64,000 nucleotides of DNA from Oceanicola sp. 22II-s10i (GTDB taxonomy: Bacteria > Pseudomonadota > Alphaproteobacteria > Rhodobacterales > Rhodobacteraceae). The stretch covers positions 62,001 to 126,000 of the forward strand of contig NZ_AQQU01000008.1 of NCBI RefSeq assembly GCF_002210105.1, read 5' to 3'. Positions 8,423 through 17,114 of this stretch are shown here, piece after piece. Within the stretch, counting starts at the first letter, position 1. Every line of letters begins with the position of its first letter. A program made the position numbers and the translations under genes. The notes below the pieces were generated by a model. It saw only the letters and a list, made by a program, of their open reading frames with translations, was not told where the DNA came from and made no database searches.

Positions 8423-8666
8423 GGGTCGTCTATCCTTGGTGGCCGGGCATTGAGTCCGGGATGAGAGGGTTTCCCAACCCATCTGTCAAAACCGGCATTT
8501 CGACTGGCCAGATTACGACATGGGCGGTGGTTCAACCGACCTATAGACTGATTGTGCCTGCCAGAGTGTTGAAAAATCCTCATGCAGATCATGCCCTCAG
8601 GCGGGGTTCTGCCGTCTTTGCGTGCAGGGGGCTTGTCGATGTTCCCGTAATGTTCCAGGTTGAGGC

Positions 8667-9749
8667 ATGGACCGCCCAATCGTCAGAACCCCCGGCCGCG
8701 CCGCGGCGTCGAACCCGGCCAACCGCTACGACCGCCTGCGGTCGGAGACGGAGGACGAGGCGTTCGGTTATGACGATGAACTGCCCGTGCTGCGCACCGA
8801 AGTGTCCGAGGAGGTGCCGCGCCGGGTGCTGACCTTCAACAGCTCGCCCGATCTGCCCTTCGATCGCTCGGTCAACGCCTATCGCGGCTGCGAACACGGC
8901 TGCATCTACTGTTTCGCCCGGCCCAGCCATGCCTACCTCGGCCTGTCGCCCGGTCTGGATTTCGAGACGCGGCTGATCGCCCGGCCAGACGCGGCCCGTA
9001 TCCTGCGCAAGGAACTGGCGTCGAAGTCCTACCGCGTCGCGCCGATTGCCATGGGAACGAACACCGACCCCTACCAGCCGGTCGAGGGGCGTTACGCGAT
9101 CACCCGGTCGTTGCTGGAGCTGATGGCCGAGACGCGGCATCCGGTGGGGATCGTCACCAAGGGGCGCCTGATCCTGCGGGACATCGACCTGCTGGCCGGG
9201 CTGGCGGAACAGGGGCTCGTGCGGGTCGGGGTCTCGATGACCACGCTGGACGCGGACCTGAGCCGCCGGATGGAGCCGCGCGCGCCTGCGCCCGCGATGC
9301 GGTTGCGGATGATCCGCACGCTGACCGAGGCCGGGATCCCGGTGCGGGTCATGACTTCGCCGCTGGTGCCGGGCCTGACGGATCACGAGCTGGAACGGAT
9401 GCTGGAAGCGGCGGCCGAAGCGGGGGCCGTCGCGGCCAGCTGGATCATGCTGCGCCTGCCGCTGGAGGTGTCTCCGCTGTTCCGTGACTGGCTGGCCGAG
9501 CACTACCCCGACCGGGCGGCCCGCGTCATGGCGCGGGTGCGCGAGATGCACGGGGGCCGGGACTACTCCGCCGAATGGGGCAAGCGGATGCGGGGCGAGG
9601 GGCACTATGCCGGGATCATCGCGCAGCGCTTCAAGGCGGCCGCCCGACGGTTGGGGCTGGACCGGCCGCAGCCCGAGCTGCGCTGTGACCTGTTCCGGGC
9701 GCCGCGGCTGGATACCCGGCAAGGCGACCTGTTCGGGGATCCGTGTTGA
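8667..9749 (+). CDS. PA0069-family radical SAM protein
   Basis: A 360-residue radical SAM enzyme. NAYRGCEHGCIYCFARPSH contains the CxxxCxxC motif for the [4Fe-4S] cluster that binds S-adenosylmethionine. It is preceded by the conserved RVLTFNSSPDLPFDRSVN segment of the PA0069 / spore-photoproduct-lyase-like family. The TNTDPYQPVEGRYAITR and VTKGRLILRDIDLL stretches also match. No physiological substrate is established for this family, and a link to DNA repair is only by distant similarity to photoproduct lyase. It is divergent from the corrinoid gene. Confidence 0.88.
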   Translation: MDRPIVRTPGRAAASNPANRYDRLRSETEDEAFGYDDELPVLRTEVSEEVPRRVLTFNSSPDLPFDRSVNAYRGCEHGCIYCFARPSHAYLGLSPGLDFETRLIARPDAARILRKELASKSYRVAPIAMGTNTDPYQPVEGRYAITRSLLELMAETRHPVGIVTKGRLILRDIDLLAGLAEQGLVRVGVSMTTLDADLSRRMEPRAPAPAMRLRMIRTLTEAGIPVRVMTSPLVPGLTDHELERMLEAAAEAGAVAASWIMLRLPLEVSPLFRDWLAEHYPDRAARVMARVREMHGGRDYSAEWGKRMRGEGHYAGIIAQRFKAAARRLGLDRPQPELRCDLFRAPRLDTRQGDLFGDPC

Positions 9750-9794
9750 CTTGGCACGAGGGCAGCGCCATTAATTAACTTATGTGTTAAATAA
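9746..9794 (+). promoter_or_regulatory. Promoter and operator-like palindrome upstream of the GFA-family gene
   Basis: A possible sigma70 promoter has -35 TTGACT (9746-9751) and -10 CATTAA (9769-9774), 17 nt apart. An AT-rich imperfect palindrome spans 9771-9794, with core TTAAC-N6-GTTAA (9775-9790). It covers the -10 and expected start site, as an operator would. It stands out against very GC-rich surroundings. Confidence 0.5.
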
Positions 9795-9805
9795 TGGAGG
9801 TGACG

Positions 9806-10162
9806 ATGAGCGCTCAGCATTACGAAGGCGGATGTCAGTGCGGCAAGGTCAGCTACGAGGTCGACGTCGATCTCGACCAGGCGATCGTCTGCAACTGCTC
9901 GCGCTGCAAGCCGATGGGGTTCACCCTGACCTTTGCCCCGGCCGAGGCATTCAGGTTGAAGTCGGGCGAGGGCGAGACGACGGAATATCTGTTCAACAAC
10001 AACGTCATCCGCCACCTGTTCTGCAAGACCTGCGGGGTGCAGAGCTTTGCCTACGGACAGATGCCCGACGGCAAGCCGGTGGTGGCTGTGAACGTCAACT
10101 GCCTGAAAGGCGTCGATCCGCGCGCGCTGTCCGTGACGGCCTACGACGGCGCGTCCATGTGA
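9806..10162 (+). CDS. GFA-family protein (glutathione-dependent formaldehyde-activating fold)
   Basis: A short zinc-binding beta-fold protein of 118 residues. It has the GFA cysteine pattern: GGCQCGKVSY at the N-terminus, CNCSRCKP, then HLFCKTCGVQSF. GFA proteins include Gfa of Paracoccus, originally linked to formaldehyde-glutathione adducts, but most members are uncharacterised. The one-carbon neighbourhood is compatible with formaldehyde handling. Start ATG 9806 is chosen because GGAGGTG lies immediately upstream; the ATG at 9794 would place that sequence inside the gene. Confidence 0.85.
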   Translation: MSAQHYEGGCQCGKVSYEVDVDLDQAIVCNCSRCKPMGFTLTFAPAEAFRLKSGEGETTEYLFNNNVIRHLFCKTCGVQSFAYGQMPDGKPVVAVNVNCLKGVDPRALSVTAYDGASM

Positions 10163-10175
10163 CCGGCCAGAAGAC

Positions 10176-11186
10176 TCAGGCGCGGCGGCGGCTGCGGCGT
10201 TCGCGCTTGGGGCCGTCGTCGCCCGTCCCGTCGCTGGCCGACGAGAAGCCGCCCAGTCGGGTGGCGATATCCTCGAGCGTCGGGCGCGGACCGCGCGGGC
10301 GGGTGCTGAGCGCCTCGTGCATCTTCTCCAGATGCTCGGGCATCGTGCCGCAGCAGCCGCCGATGATCGTGGCCCCGGCATCGCGGGCGAGGCAGGCGTA
10401 ATCGGCCATCAGTTCCGGCGTGCCGTCGTAATGGATGTGCCCGTCGACATACTTGGGGATCCCGGCGTTGCCCTTGGAGATGATCGGCCGCTCGGACCCC
10501 TGTGCGACAAAGCCCAGCACGGTGCGCAGCAGGTCGGACGCGCCGACGCCGCAGTTGGCGCCATAGGCGATCGGCGGGTTCGGCAGCTTTTCGACCATCG
10601 ACACCATGTCGGCCGAGGTCAGGCCCATCATGGTCCGGCCCGCGGTGTCAAAGCTCATCGTGCCGCACCACGGCATGTCCGCCAGGGCAAAGGCTTCGGC
10701 GGCGGCCCTGTATTCCTCGGGGGCGGAGATCGTTTCCAGCCACAGCACGTCCGCGCCGCCTTCCTTCAGGCCCTCGGCCTGTTCGTGAAAGATTTCGACG
10801 GCGGCGGCGTGGGTCAGGCTGCCCATGGGGGCCATGATCTCGCCCGTGGGGCCGACGGAGCCGGCGACGACGACCGTGCGGCCCGAGGCGTCCGCAACCT
10901 CGCGGCCCAGTTCGGCGGCGACACGGTTCAACTCGCGCACCCGGCCCTGCGCGTCGTGCAGCTTCAGACGGGCGGCGTTGCCGCCGAAGCTGTTGGTCAG
11001 GAAGATATCGCTGCCTGAATTCACGGCGTAGGCGTAGAGCGTCTTGATCTTTTCCGGTTCGTCCACGTTCCAGAGCTCGGGCGCATCGCCCGCGCCGAGG
11101 CCCATGTTGAACAGGTTGGTGCCGGTTGCTCCGTCCGCCATGAGCCAGTCGCGATCTTTCAGAAGGCGGGTCAGGGCGTCGGTCAT
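10176..11186 (-). CDS. bmt: Homocysteine S-methyltransferase (betaine--homocysteine/MetH N-domain type)
   Basis: A 336-residue homocysteine-binding domain. ADGATGTNLFNMGL opens the barrel. GANCGVG and GGCCGTMPEH supply the three zinc-binding cysteines that activate the homocysteine thiolate. It aligns with the N-terminal domain of MetH and with bacterial Bmt, with no pterin or B12 domain. The last about 25 residues form a basic tail (KRERRSRRRA) of unknown role. With the stand-alone corrinoid protein nearby, it probably performs the homocysteine half-reaction of a split methionine synthase. Betaine-dependent activity cannot be excluded. It lies 50 nt downstream of the MprF-like gene on the same strand. 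Confidence 0.87.
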   Translation of the reverse strand: MTDALTRLLKDRDWLMADGATGTNLFNMGLGAGDAPELWNVDEPEKIKTLYAYAVNSGSDIFLTNSFGGNAARLKLHDAQGRVRELNRVAAELGREVADASGRTVVVAGSVGPTGEIMAPMGSLTHAAAVEIFHEQAEGLKEGGADVLWLETISAPEEYRAAAEAFALADMPWCGTMSFDTAGRTMMGLTSADMVSMVEKLPNPPIAYGANCGVGASDLLRTVLGFVAQGSERPIISKGNAGIPKYVDGHIHYDGTPELMADYACLARDAGATIIGGCCGTMPEHLEKMHEALSTRPRGPRPTLEDIATRLGGFSSASDGTGDDGPKRERRSRRRA

Positions 11187-11236
11187 AATGCGGCTCCGGT
11201 CAATGTCTGGGCGATGTCAGGGTCGTGCCCGGTGTC

Positions 11237-13141
11237 TCATGTCCGGCGTCGAAAGGCAATGGCGCGGGCCGCCAGCGCCTTTGGCCGCGCAAGCGGCGAC
11301 GGGCGCGGTTCGGTCGAAGTCGCGCGGATCGCACGGGCCAGATCCGCGAGCGCCAGCGCCAGCCCGGCGCGGGTCGGTGCGGCGGCGTAGAGCGGTTCGC
11401 ACCGCGGGGCGAAGGCGGATTTGAAGCGGATCAGCCCGGCGCCACCGCTGCGCTGCGCGATCTCGGCGCGCAGGCGGGCGGTCAGGCGTCCTTCACACGC
11501 CGGTCGGGCGGGCATTGCGGCCAGAGAAAGGCGGGGCACCCCGGCTGCGCGGGCATCGGCCAGGGCGGTTGCGATCAGGCTCTGCATCGTGCCGTCGGGC
11601 AGGTCGGGCAGGTGACGCATCAGGTCGAGCGTCCATTCCGCCGGGCCCTCGTGGAAGGTGACGAAGGCGATTGGCGCGCCGTCCTGTTCGGCCAGATAGA
11701 CCCGCTGGGTTTCGACATAGGCGGGATCGAACAGGCCGACCGTCAGGCCGCGCGCGCCGCCATGGGCCTTGGACCAGATGCGGTCGATGCGGCTGAGATG
11801 GCCGAGGGGCAGGGTCAGGCCGTGACGGACCGTGACGCCCGCCTTTTCGGCATGGCGCAGCTTGCGCCGCAGCTGGCGGTGTGTGGAGCCGGAGAGGTCG
11901 AAGGCGGCAGGGGCGATCACCGCCTCGTCCGCGATCCGGGCCACGCGCCATCCGGCGCGGCGGGCCAGCGCGGCGTCACGCGCGGAAATCTTGTAGAGAC
12001 AGGGGGTTCTGTTGGTGCGTTCAGCCTCTGCGTGAAGGGCAGGCAACAGGGCGCTGAGCCGCCCGCGCGTGGGGGCGAAGAGCAGGCTGAGGGCCTGTGC
12101 GGTGCCGATTACGGCGGCGCGGGCGCCGCGCGCCTCGAGCCCGCGGGCGCCGTTCTGCCGGGCGACCCCCAATTCGGCCCGCGTGGCCAGCGCGATGTCG
12201 CGCGGCGCCTCGGGCGACAGGCGCGGGCGGCTGCGGGCGGCCATGCCGCGGCGGAAGGGTCGCGCCATCGGCACCAGCGCCAGACATGCGGGCAGCGCGT
12301 AGTAGACGGCGCGGAAGGCCACGATGCTGGCCAGCAGTTCGGCATCCGGGACACTTGGCAGCAGCGCCACAAGCGCGAGTTCGAACGGCCCGACGCCGCC
12401 CGGCGTGCCGGTCGCCAGCGCGGCGCCGAGGGCGAGCAGGTAGGCGGCGAAGACGGTGCCGGGATCGGGCGCGAGGCCGGCCGGCAGGAGCATGTAGAAC
12501 GCGAGCGCCGCGGCAGCGGTGTCCAGCGCGGTGAAGCCGAGGATCGCCGTCAGCGCGGGCAGGCTGGGCAGGTCGATCCGACGACCGAAGAACGGCAGTG
12601 TCGGAACGAAGAAGGCGGTCAGGGCCAGGCCGAGGGCCATGGCCAGGACGGCCGGGGATGTGAACCATGGCAGGGCGGCGACGGGAAAGGCCAGCGTCAC
12701 CAGCGCCGTCACCACCGCCCAGGCCCCCATGAACGACACAGCGACCAAAGCCGACACGCGGGCGGCGTCGAGGGGGCTGAGGCCGGGCAGCATCCGCCAG
12801 CGCGCCAGCGCACCGGTCACGACGCCCATCCCCAGCACCTGCGACAGTGCGATGGCCGCCGCGCCGGAGCGCAGGGCGGCACTTGTGCGGACGCCGGTGC
12901 GCAGGTGCCGGTGCACCACCGCGTCATAGCGCCCCAGCGACCAGAAGCTGAGGGACGTCGCCGCCAGCGCGGCAAGCCACTGGAGCGGCGTGATCGCCCC
13001 GACGGCACCGCGCACAGAGGCGGCATCCAGCCCCTCGAGCCGGTCGCTCAATGCCACGATACAGATGATGCCCAACCCGATGGGGGCGGCCAAACGAATG
13101 ATCCGCTGCGCCCGTGCGGCGCGCAGTTTTCCTGCCTGCAA
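11237..13141 (-). CDS. MprF-like bifunctional aminoacyl-phosphatidylglycerol synthase/flippase
   Basis: A 634-residue protein in two parts. The N-terminal about 310 residues are multi-spanning membrane helices like the MprF flippase (LATGTPGGVGPFELALVALLP is the conserved UPF0104-type motif). The C-terminal about 300 residues are the soluble DUF2156 acyl-transfer domain (YKISARDAALARRAGW, HRQLRRKLRHAEKAGV, AFVTFHEGPAEWTLDLMR). MprF/LpiA proteins transfer lysine or alanine from aminoacyl-tRNA to phosphatidylglycerol, lowering surface charge and raising tolerance to cationic peptides and acid. Which amino acid is used cannot be read from the sequence. Confidence 0.85.
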   Translation of the reverse strand: MQAGKLRAARAQRIIRLAAPIGLGIICIVALSDRLEGLDAASVRGAVGAITPLQWLAALAATSLSFWSLGRYDAVVHRHLRTGVRTSAALRSGAAAIALSQVLGMGVVTGALARWRMLPGLSPLDAARVSALVAVSFMGAWAVVTALVTLAFPVAALPWFTSPAVLAMALGLALTAFFVPTLPFFGRRIDLPSLPALTAILGFTALDTAAAALAFYMLLPAGLAPDPGTVFAAYLLALGAALATGTPGGVGPFELALVALLPSVPDAELLASIVAFRAVYYALPACLALVPMARPFRRGMAARSRPRLSPEAPRDIALATRAELGVARQNGARGLEARGARAAVIGTAQALSLLFAPTRGRLSALLPALHAEAERTNRTPCLYKISARDAALARRAGWRVARIADEAVIAPAAFDLSGSTHRQLRRKLRHAEKAGVTVRHGLTLPLGHLSRIDRIWSKAHGGARGLTVGLFDPAYVETQRVYLAEQDGAPIAFVTFHEGPAEWTLDLMRHLPDLPDGTMQSLIATALADARAAGVPRLSLAAMPARPACEGRLTARLRAEIAQRSGGAGLIRFKSAFAPRCEPLYAAAPTRAGLALALADLARAIRATSTEPRPSPLARPKALAARAIAFRRRT

Positions 13142-13252
13142 GTCTGTCCCTCCACACTCTCACGGCCCGAGATAGGCCCGGTGCGTTACTGGCCGCTTAA
13201 CGCGGTAGGGCTTCTTTAAGGCAGTTCTTGGGCGGGGACATCATACAAAAGT

Positions 13253-13275
13253 ATGGGGCGCACGAAGCGCCCCAT
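13253..13275 (-). terminator. Terminator of the ATPase zeta-subunit gene
   Basis: Perfect 9-bp stem ATGGGGCGC / GCGCCCCAT with a 5-nt loop, about 50 nt past the stop of the minus-strand gene. On the minus strand it is followed by ACTTTTG. The rest of the 185-nt gap up to the MprF-like gene shows no coding potential. Confidence 0.75.
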
Positions 13276-13326
13276 CTCAAACGTCATCACACTGGTCGGC
13301 AGTGCCCGGCAGGGCGCTGAAATGGT

Positions 13327-13641
13327 TCAGCTTTCCGAGACAAGCTGACCCTTGGCCACGATCAGCATCTCTTCCATCTTGGCGCGGATCATCGCGTCGT
13401 CCGCCTTGTCGCCCAGGTCGCCGGACAGCTTGCGCACCACGTCCTCGATCCCGGCTTCCTCGAAGTCGGAGTTGATGACCTCCTTGGCGTAGGCCTCGGC
13501 ATCGTCGCCGGACTTGCCCAGCAGGCCGGCGGCCCAGAGACCGACCAGCTTGTTGCGGCGGACCTCGGCCTTGAAACGCATGTTCTCGTCATGCGCGAAC
13601 TTGTTCTCGAAGGCGTTCTCGCGGTCGTCGAAAGTGCTCAT
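13327..13641 (-). CDS. F1-ATPase inhibitor zeta subunit (DUF1476)
   Basis: A 104-residue all-helical protein matching the alphaproteobacterial DUF1476 family, opening with STFDDRENAFENKFAHDENM. In Paracoccus denitrificans this protein is the zeta subunit, which blocks ATP hydrolysis by the F1 sector; its N-terminal segment enters the alpha/beta interface. FENKFAHDE at residues 11-19 lies in that inhibitory region. Start ATG 13641 follows AAGGGGAC; the frame continues upstream but without a ribosome site. It is divergent from purC, its usual neighbour in this group. Confidence 0.9.
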   Translation of the reverse strand: MSTFDDRENAFENKFAHDENMRFKAEVRRNKLVGLWAAGLLGKSGDDAEAYAKEVINSDFEEAGIEDVVRKLSGDLGDKADDAMIRAKMEEMLIVAKGQLVSES

Positions 13642-13793
13642 GTCAGGTCCCCTTGCGGCATGATTTCCCACGATATGGCCTGCCGCGCGCTCTGGCGCAA
13701 GCCTTTGCCCCCGCCATTGCTTGCGACAATGCCGCCCATGACATATGAGGGCGCGACAGGCGGGACTCGGCCCGCCGCCGGATCGGAGAGCCC

Positions 13794-14555
13794 ATGGCAC
13801 GGCGCAAGAAAATCTACGAAGGCAAGGCGAAGATCCTTTACGAAGGCCCCGAGCCGGGCACGATCGTCCAGTACTTCAAGGACGACGCGACCGCCTTCAA
13901 CGCGCAGAAGCACGCCACGATCGAGGGCAAGGGCGTCCTGAACAACCGCCTGAGCGAGTTTTTCATGACCGGTCTCAACGCGATAGGCGTGCCGACCCAC
14001 TTCATCCGCCGCCTGAACATGCGCGAGCAGCTGTGCCGGTCTTGCGAGATCATTCCGCTGGAAGTGGTCGTGCGCAACTATGCCGCCGGATCGCTGGCCA
14101 AGCGGCTGGGGATCGAGGAAGGCACCGCGCTGCCGCGGCCGATCGTCGAGTATTACTACAAGGACGACAAGCTGGGCGACCCGATGGTGACCGAGGAGCA
14201 CATCGCGGCGTTCAACTGGGCGTCCCAGCAGGACATGGACGACATCCTGGCGCTGGCGCTCAGGGTCAACGACTTCCTGTCCGGCGTGATGATCGCGGTC
14301 GGCATCCGGCTGGTGGACTTCAAGATCGAGATCGGCCGGGTCTATGATGGCGACTATCAACGTCTTGTCGTTGCTGATGAAATCAGCCCCGACAGCTGCC
14401 GCCTGTGGGACATCGAGACCGGGCAGAAGCTGGACAAGGACGTGTTCCGCCGCGATCTGGGATCGCTGACGGATGCCTACACGGAGGTCGCGCGGCGGCT
14501 CGGGGTGATCCCGAACGAGCCGACCAAGATGACCAAGCCGACGCTGATCAACTGA
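13794..14555 (+). CDS. purC: Phosphoribosylaminoimidazole-succinocarboxamide synthase
   Basis: Joins CAIR with aspartate using ATP to form SAICAR in purine synthesis. It has 253 residues, the usual length. [14 protein letters not shown] opens the ATP-binding domain. [33 protein letters not shown] and [13 protein letters not shown] match the SAICAR synthase signatures. It is first of the purC-purS pair. Confidence 0.96.
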   Translation: MARRKKIYEGKAKILYEGPEPGTIVQYFKDDATAFNAQKHATIEGKGVLNNRLSEFFMTGLNAIGVPTHFIRRLNMREQLCRSCEIIPLEVVVRNYAAGSLAKRLGIEEGTALPRPIVEYYYKDDKLGDPMVTEEHIAAFNWASQQDMDDILALALRVNDFLSGVMIAVGIRLVDFKIEIGRVYDGDYQRLVVADEISPDSCRLWDIETGQKLDKDVFRRDLGSLTDAYTEVARRLGVIPNEPTKMTKPTLIN

Positions 14556-14566
14556 AAGGGCCCGAG

Positions 14567-14794
14567 ATGAAGGCGCGCGTGCATGTAATGCTGAAGGACG
14601 GCGTTCTGGACCCGCAGGGCGAGGCCGTGCGCCACGCCCTCGGCTCGCTCGGGTTCTCGGGCGTTCAGGGTGTCCGCCAGGGCAAGGTGATCGAGCTGGA
14701 CCTGGCAGAGGGCACCGACGAGGCGACCGTGAAAGAGATGTGCGAGAAGCTGCTCGCCAACACCGTGATCGAGAGCTACTCGGTCGAGATGTGA
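14567..14794 (+). CDS. purS: Phosphoribosylformylglycinamidine synthase subunit PurS
   Basis: A 75-residue subunit that bridges PurQ and PurL in the three-part FGAM synthase. The family pattern is clear: KARVHVMLKDGVLDPQGEAV, then GVQGVRQGKVIELDL and a C-terminal ANTVIESYSVEM. It starts 11 nt after the purC stop, behind AAGGGCCCGAG. PurQ usually follows directly; here an alcohol dehydrogenase gene and noncoding DNA intervene. Confidence 0.95.
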   Translation: MKARVHVMLKDGVLDPQGEAVRHALGSLGFSGVQGVRQGKVIELDLAEGTDEATVKEMCEKLLANTVIESYSVEM

Positions 14795-15070
14795 CCGCCG
14801 GACGGGCGGGGTGATCCCCGCCCTGCGGGTGTCGTGAATTCCCAGAGAGCGAGACTGTGTGAACCGGGCCGCGCGGCGGGGCCGGGCGAATCGGTATGCG
14901 TGCCTCGCAACCCGCTGGACCTGCAGTCGGTATCGCGAGTGCGTCGCTGTGACCGGCTGCGCAGGTGTCGCTGACCATGGCCGACTTGCACGGCTGGGAC
15001 CCGAGGGCGCCCTGCGTGAGGTTTGCGGTCCTGTGCATCTGTGAAAGCTTTGCATGGGATGGAGGGTGCG

Positions 15071-15137
15071 GAGGGGGGCTGTCTGCCCCTCGCGGTCTGC
15101 GACCGCGCCCCCCGAAGGTATTTGGAACCAGAAGAAG
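15071..15137 (+). repeat. GC-rich intergenic repeat, copy 1
   Basis: Same layout as copy 2 at 17115-17178. A G-run with a small hairpin (GGGGGGCTGTCTGCCCC) is followed by a perfect short stem-loop, CGCGGTC-TGC-GACCGCG. It ends with CCCCCCGAAGGTATTTGG and ACCAGAAGAAG. The flanking G- and C-runs could also pair around the inner stem. The tail resembles AT-richer tails of intergenic repeats common in Rhodobacteraceae genomes. Confidence 0.6.
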
Positions 15138-15207
15138 CAGGGGACCTGCTCTGGCGGGGGCCCCGGCCGCAGACGGGACAGGTGCTCGTCTGCCGGTGCG
15201 TTGGCGC

Positions 15208-15260
15208 CAAGGCGGGAAAACGGGAAAATCGCCTTGTTCACCGTACCGTCTTGCCCGTTT
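15208..15260 (+). ncRNA. Candidate H-type pseudoknot in the leader of the alcohol dehydrogenase gene
   Basis: Two perfect 7-bp pairings interlock: CAAGGCG (15208-15214) with CGCCTTG (15230-15236), and AAACGGG (15218-15224) with CCCGTTT (15254-15260). The second 5' strand lies in the loop of the first, giving pseudoknot topology about 120 nt before the ATG. It matches no riboswitch consensus that I know. It may be chance pairing. Confidence 0.3.
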
Positions 15261-15382
15261 GACATGCGGTCGGGGTGGGGGACCCTGAGAACGCGTCGGA
15301 GCGGGGCGGGGTTCCGCGTGGCGCTTGATTTCCGGGATCGGGGGCTGGATTGTGCCGGAAAGGGACAAGGGAGGACCTGCCG

Positions 15383-16420
15383 ATGAAAGCCGCCGTTCTG
15401 CGCGCCTACAACGAAGACCTGAGCATCGAGGATGTGGCGATGCCGTCCTGTCCCGAGGACGGGGTGGTGCTGAAGGTGCTGGCCTGCGGGGTCTGCCGGA
15501 GCGACTGGCATGGCTGGACGGGCGAGCATCCGCGGGTGAAGCCGGGGCAGATCGGCGGGCACGAGTATTGCGGCGAGGTGGTCGAGGCGGGGCCCGCGTC
15601 GAACTGGAAGGTGGGCGACGTGCTGGTCGCGCCGTTCATCCTCGCCTGCGGGACCTGTCCGCAGTGCCAGATGGGGGCGCAGAACACCTGTCTGGACCAG
15701 CGGCTGCCGGGCTTCATCGAGCCAGGGGCCTTTGCCGAATACGTGGCGGTGCCGCGCGATCACAACCTCGCCCGGCTGCCGGAGGGGATGAGCCCGACAC
15801 TGGCCGCGGGGCTGGGGTGCCGGGTGACGACTTCGTGGCACGCGCTGACGGGGCGCGCGGCGCTTCAGGGCGGTGAATGGCTGGCGGTGCACGGGACCGG
15901 CGGGATCGGGCTGTCGGCGGCTCTGCTGGGGCGTGCGCTCGGGGCGCATGTGATCGTGGTGGATGTGGTGCAGGAGAAGCTGGACCATGCGCTGTCGCTG
16001 GGGATCGACGCAGCCGTGAACGCGAAGGACGGCAATGTCGGGGCGCAGATCAAGGAACTGACCGGGGGCGGCGCGCATGTGAGCGTCGAGGCGCTCGGGA
16101 TCGAGGCGACGGTGAACGGGTCGCTGGAGTGCCTGCGGCCCCTTGGGCGGCATGTGCAGGTGGGGATGCCCGTGGGGCATACGGCGCGTATGAACGTGAA
16201 CATGAGCGCCATTTATCAGGGCAATATCGCGGTCTACGGGACGCGCGGGATGCCGGCCTGGCGCTATCCCTCTCTGCTTGGATTGATCACCGCCGGAAAG
16301 GTGGATATGAGCCCGCTCATCGCACGGGAGATTCCGCTCAGCCGGACAGGCGCGGAGCTTGCGGCGTTCAACGGCCCGACGCCTCCGGGCGTGGCGGTCA
16401 TCACCGACTTCACGCGCTAG
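15383..16420 (+). CDS. Zinc-dependent alcohol dehydrogenase (medium-chain family)
   Basis: A 345-residue MDR enzyme. Catalytic zinc ligands are visible in [11 protein letters not shown] and GGHEYCGEV. The structural zinc loop is [15 protein letters not shown], all four Cys kept. The Rossmann motif is [18 protein letters not shown], with [12 protein letters not shown] after it, an acidic residue favouring NAD. The substrate alcohol or aldehyde is unknown. Start ATG follows GGGAGG. It sits between purS and purQ with 11 nt to purQ, flanked by two copies of an intergenic repeat. This suggests a later insertion into the purine cluster. Confidence 0.88.
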   Translation: MKAAVLRAYNEDLSIEDVAMPSCPEDGVVLKVLACGVCRSDWHGWTGEHPRVKPGQIGGHEYCGEVVEAGPASNWKVGDVLVAPFILACGTCPQCQMGAQNTCLDQRLPGFIEPGAFAEYVAVPRDHNLARLPEGMSPTLAAGLGCRVTTSWHALTGRAALQGGEWLAVHGTGGIGLSAALLGRALGAHVIVVDVVQEKLDHALSLGIDAAVNAKDGNVGAQIKELTGGGAHVSVEALGIEATVNGSLECLRPLGRHVQVGMPVGHTARMNVNMSAIYQGNIAVYGTRGMPAWRYPSLLGLITAGKVDMSPLIAREIPLSRTGAELAAFNGPTPPGVAVITDFTR

Positions 16421-16431
16421 GGAGTGCCCCC

Positions 16432-17100
16432 ATGAAAGCCGCCGTCCTCGTTTTCCCCGGATCGAACTGCGACCGTGACCTCAAGGTCGCCTTCGAGCGT
16501 GCGGGGGCGGATGTCACGATGGTCTGGCACAAGGACACGCAGCTGCCCGAGGGGGTGGATATCGTAGGCGTGCCGGGCGGGTTCTCCTACGGCGACTACC
16601 TGCGCTGCGGGGCGATCGCGGCGAATTCGCCGATCTGCACGGAGCTGAAGCGCCATGTGGAGCGGGGGGGCTATGCGCTCGGTGTCTGCAACGGGTTCCA
16701 GATCCTGACCGAGACGCGGCTGCTGCCGGGGGCGCTGCTCAGGAACGCGAACCTGAAATACGTCTGCCGCACGGTGCCGCTGACGGTGCGGACCTCGGAC
16801 TCGGTCTTCACGCGGGCATGGAACGCGGGGACGGAGCTGCAGATCCCGATCGCGCATCACGACGGGAACTACCGGGCCGACGACGAGCTGTTGCGGCAGC
16901 TGGAGGCGGAGGACCGGATCGCCTTCACCTACAACGACAACCCCAATGGCTCGGCCGGGGATATCGCGGGCGTGCTGAGCGCGAACCGGCGGGTGCTCGG
17001 CATGATGCCGCATCCCGAGCGGGCGGCGGACGAGGGGCATGGCGGGACCGATGGCCGGGCCATGTTCACCGGGCTGATGGACGCGCTGGTCGCGGCCTGA
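16432..17100 (+). CDS. purQ: Phosphoribosylformylglycinamidine synthase, glutaminase subunit
   Basis: Class I glutamine amidotransferase that supplies ammonia to PurL. It has 222 residues. [15 protein letters not shown] opens the protein. The nucleophile Cys lies in [11 protein letters not shown] and the His-Glu pair in [26 protein letters not shown] is the family-specific oxyanion region. PurL is not within the window. Confidence 0.95.
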   Translation: MKAAVLVFPGSNCDRDLKVAFERAGADVTMVWHKDTQLPEGVDIVGVPGGFSYGDYLRCGAIAANSPICTELKRHVERGGYALGVCNGFQILTETRLLPGALLRNANLKYVCRTVPLTVRTSDSVFTRAWNAGTELQIPIAHHDGNYRADDELLRQLEAEDRIAFTYNDNPNGSAGDIAGVLSANRRVLGMMPHPERAADEGHGGTDGRAMFTGLMDALVAA

Positions 17101-17114
17101 CGGCGGGCTGAGGT

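Larger units (their letters stand above)
14795..15382. other. 588-nt noncoding region between purS and the alcohol dehydrogenase gene
   Basis: No convincing gene on either strand; the open frames here are Arg/Pro/Gly-rich and lack ribosome sites. It begins with a perfect 8-bp hairpin, GGGCGGGG-TGAT-CCCCGCCC (14804-14823), that may terminate or attenuate the purC-purS message. It then holds one copy of a GC-rich dispersed repeat (15071-15137) and a pseudoknot-like pairing (15208-15260). GGGAGG just before 15383 is the ribosome site of the next gene. Confidence 0.7.

Noticed and set aside
8423-8666. Possible cobalamin, SAM-II or SAH riboswitch upstream of the corrinoid-protein gene
   Set aside because: The gap holds small hairpins but none of the consensus blocks of these riboswitches could be matched.
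11225-13219. 664-codon plus-strand open frame opposite the MprF-like gene
   Set aside because: Gly/Gln/Arg-rich with no motif; the minus-strand protein has coherent membrane and DUF2156 domains.
14776-15210. 144-codon minus-strand open frame between purS and the alcohol dehydrogenase gene
   Set aside because: Arg/Pro/Ser/Gly-rich, no ribosome site, and it crosses the structured repeat.
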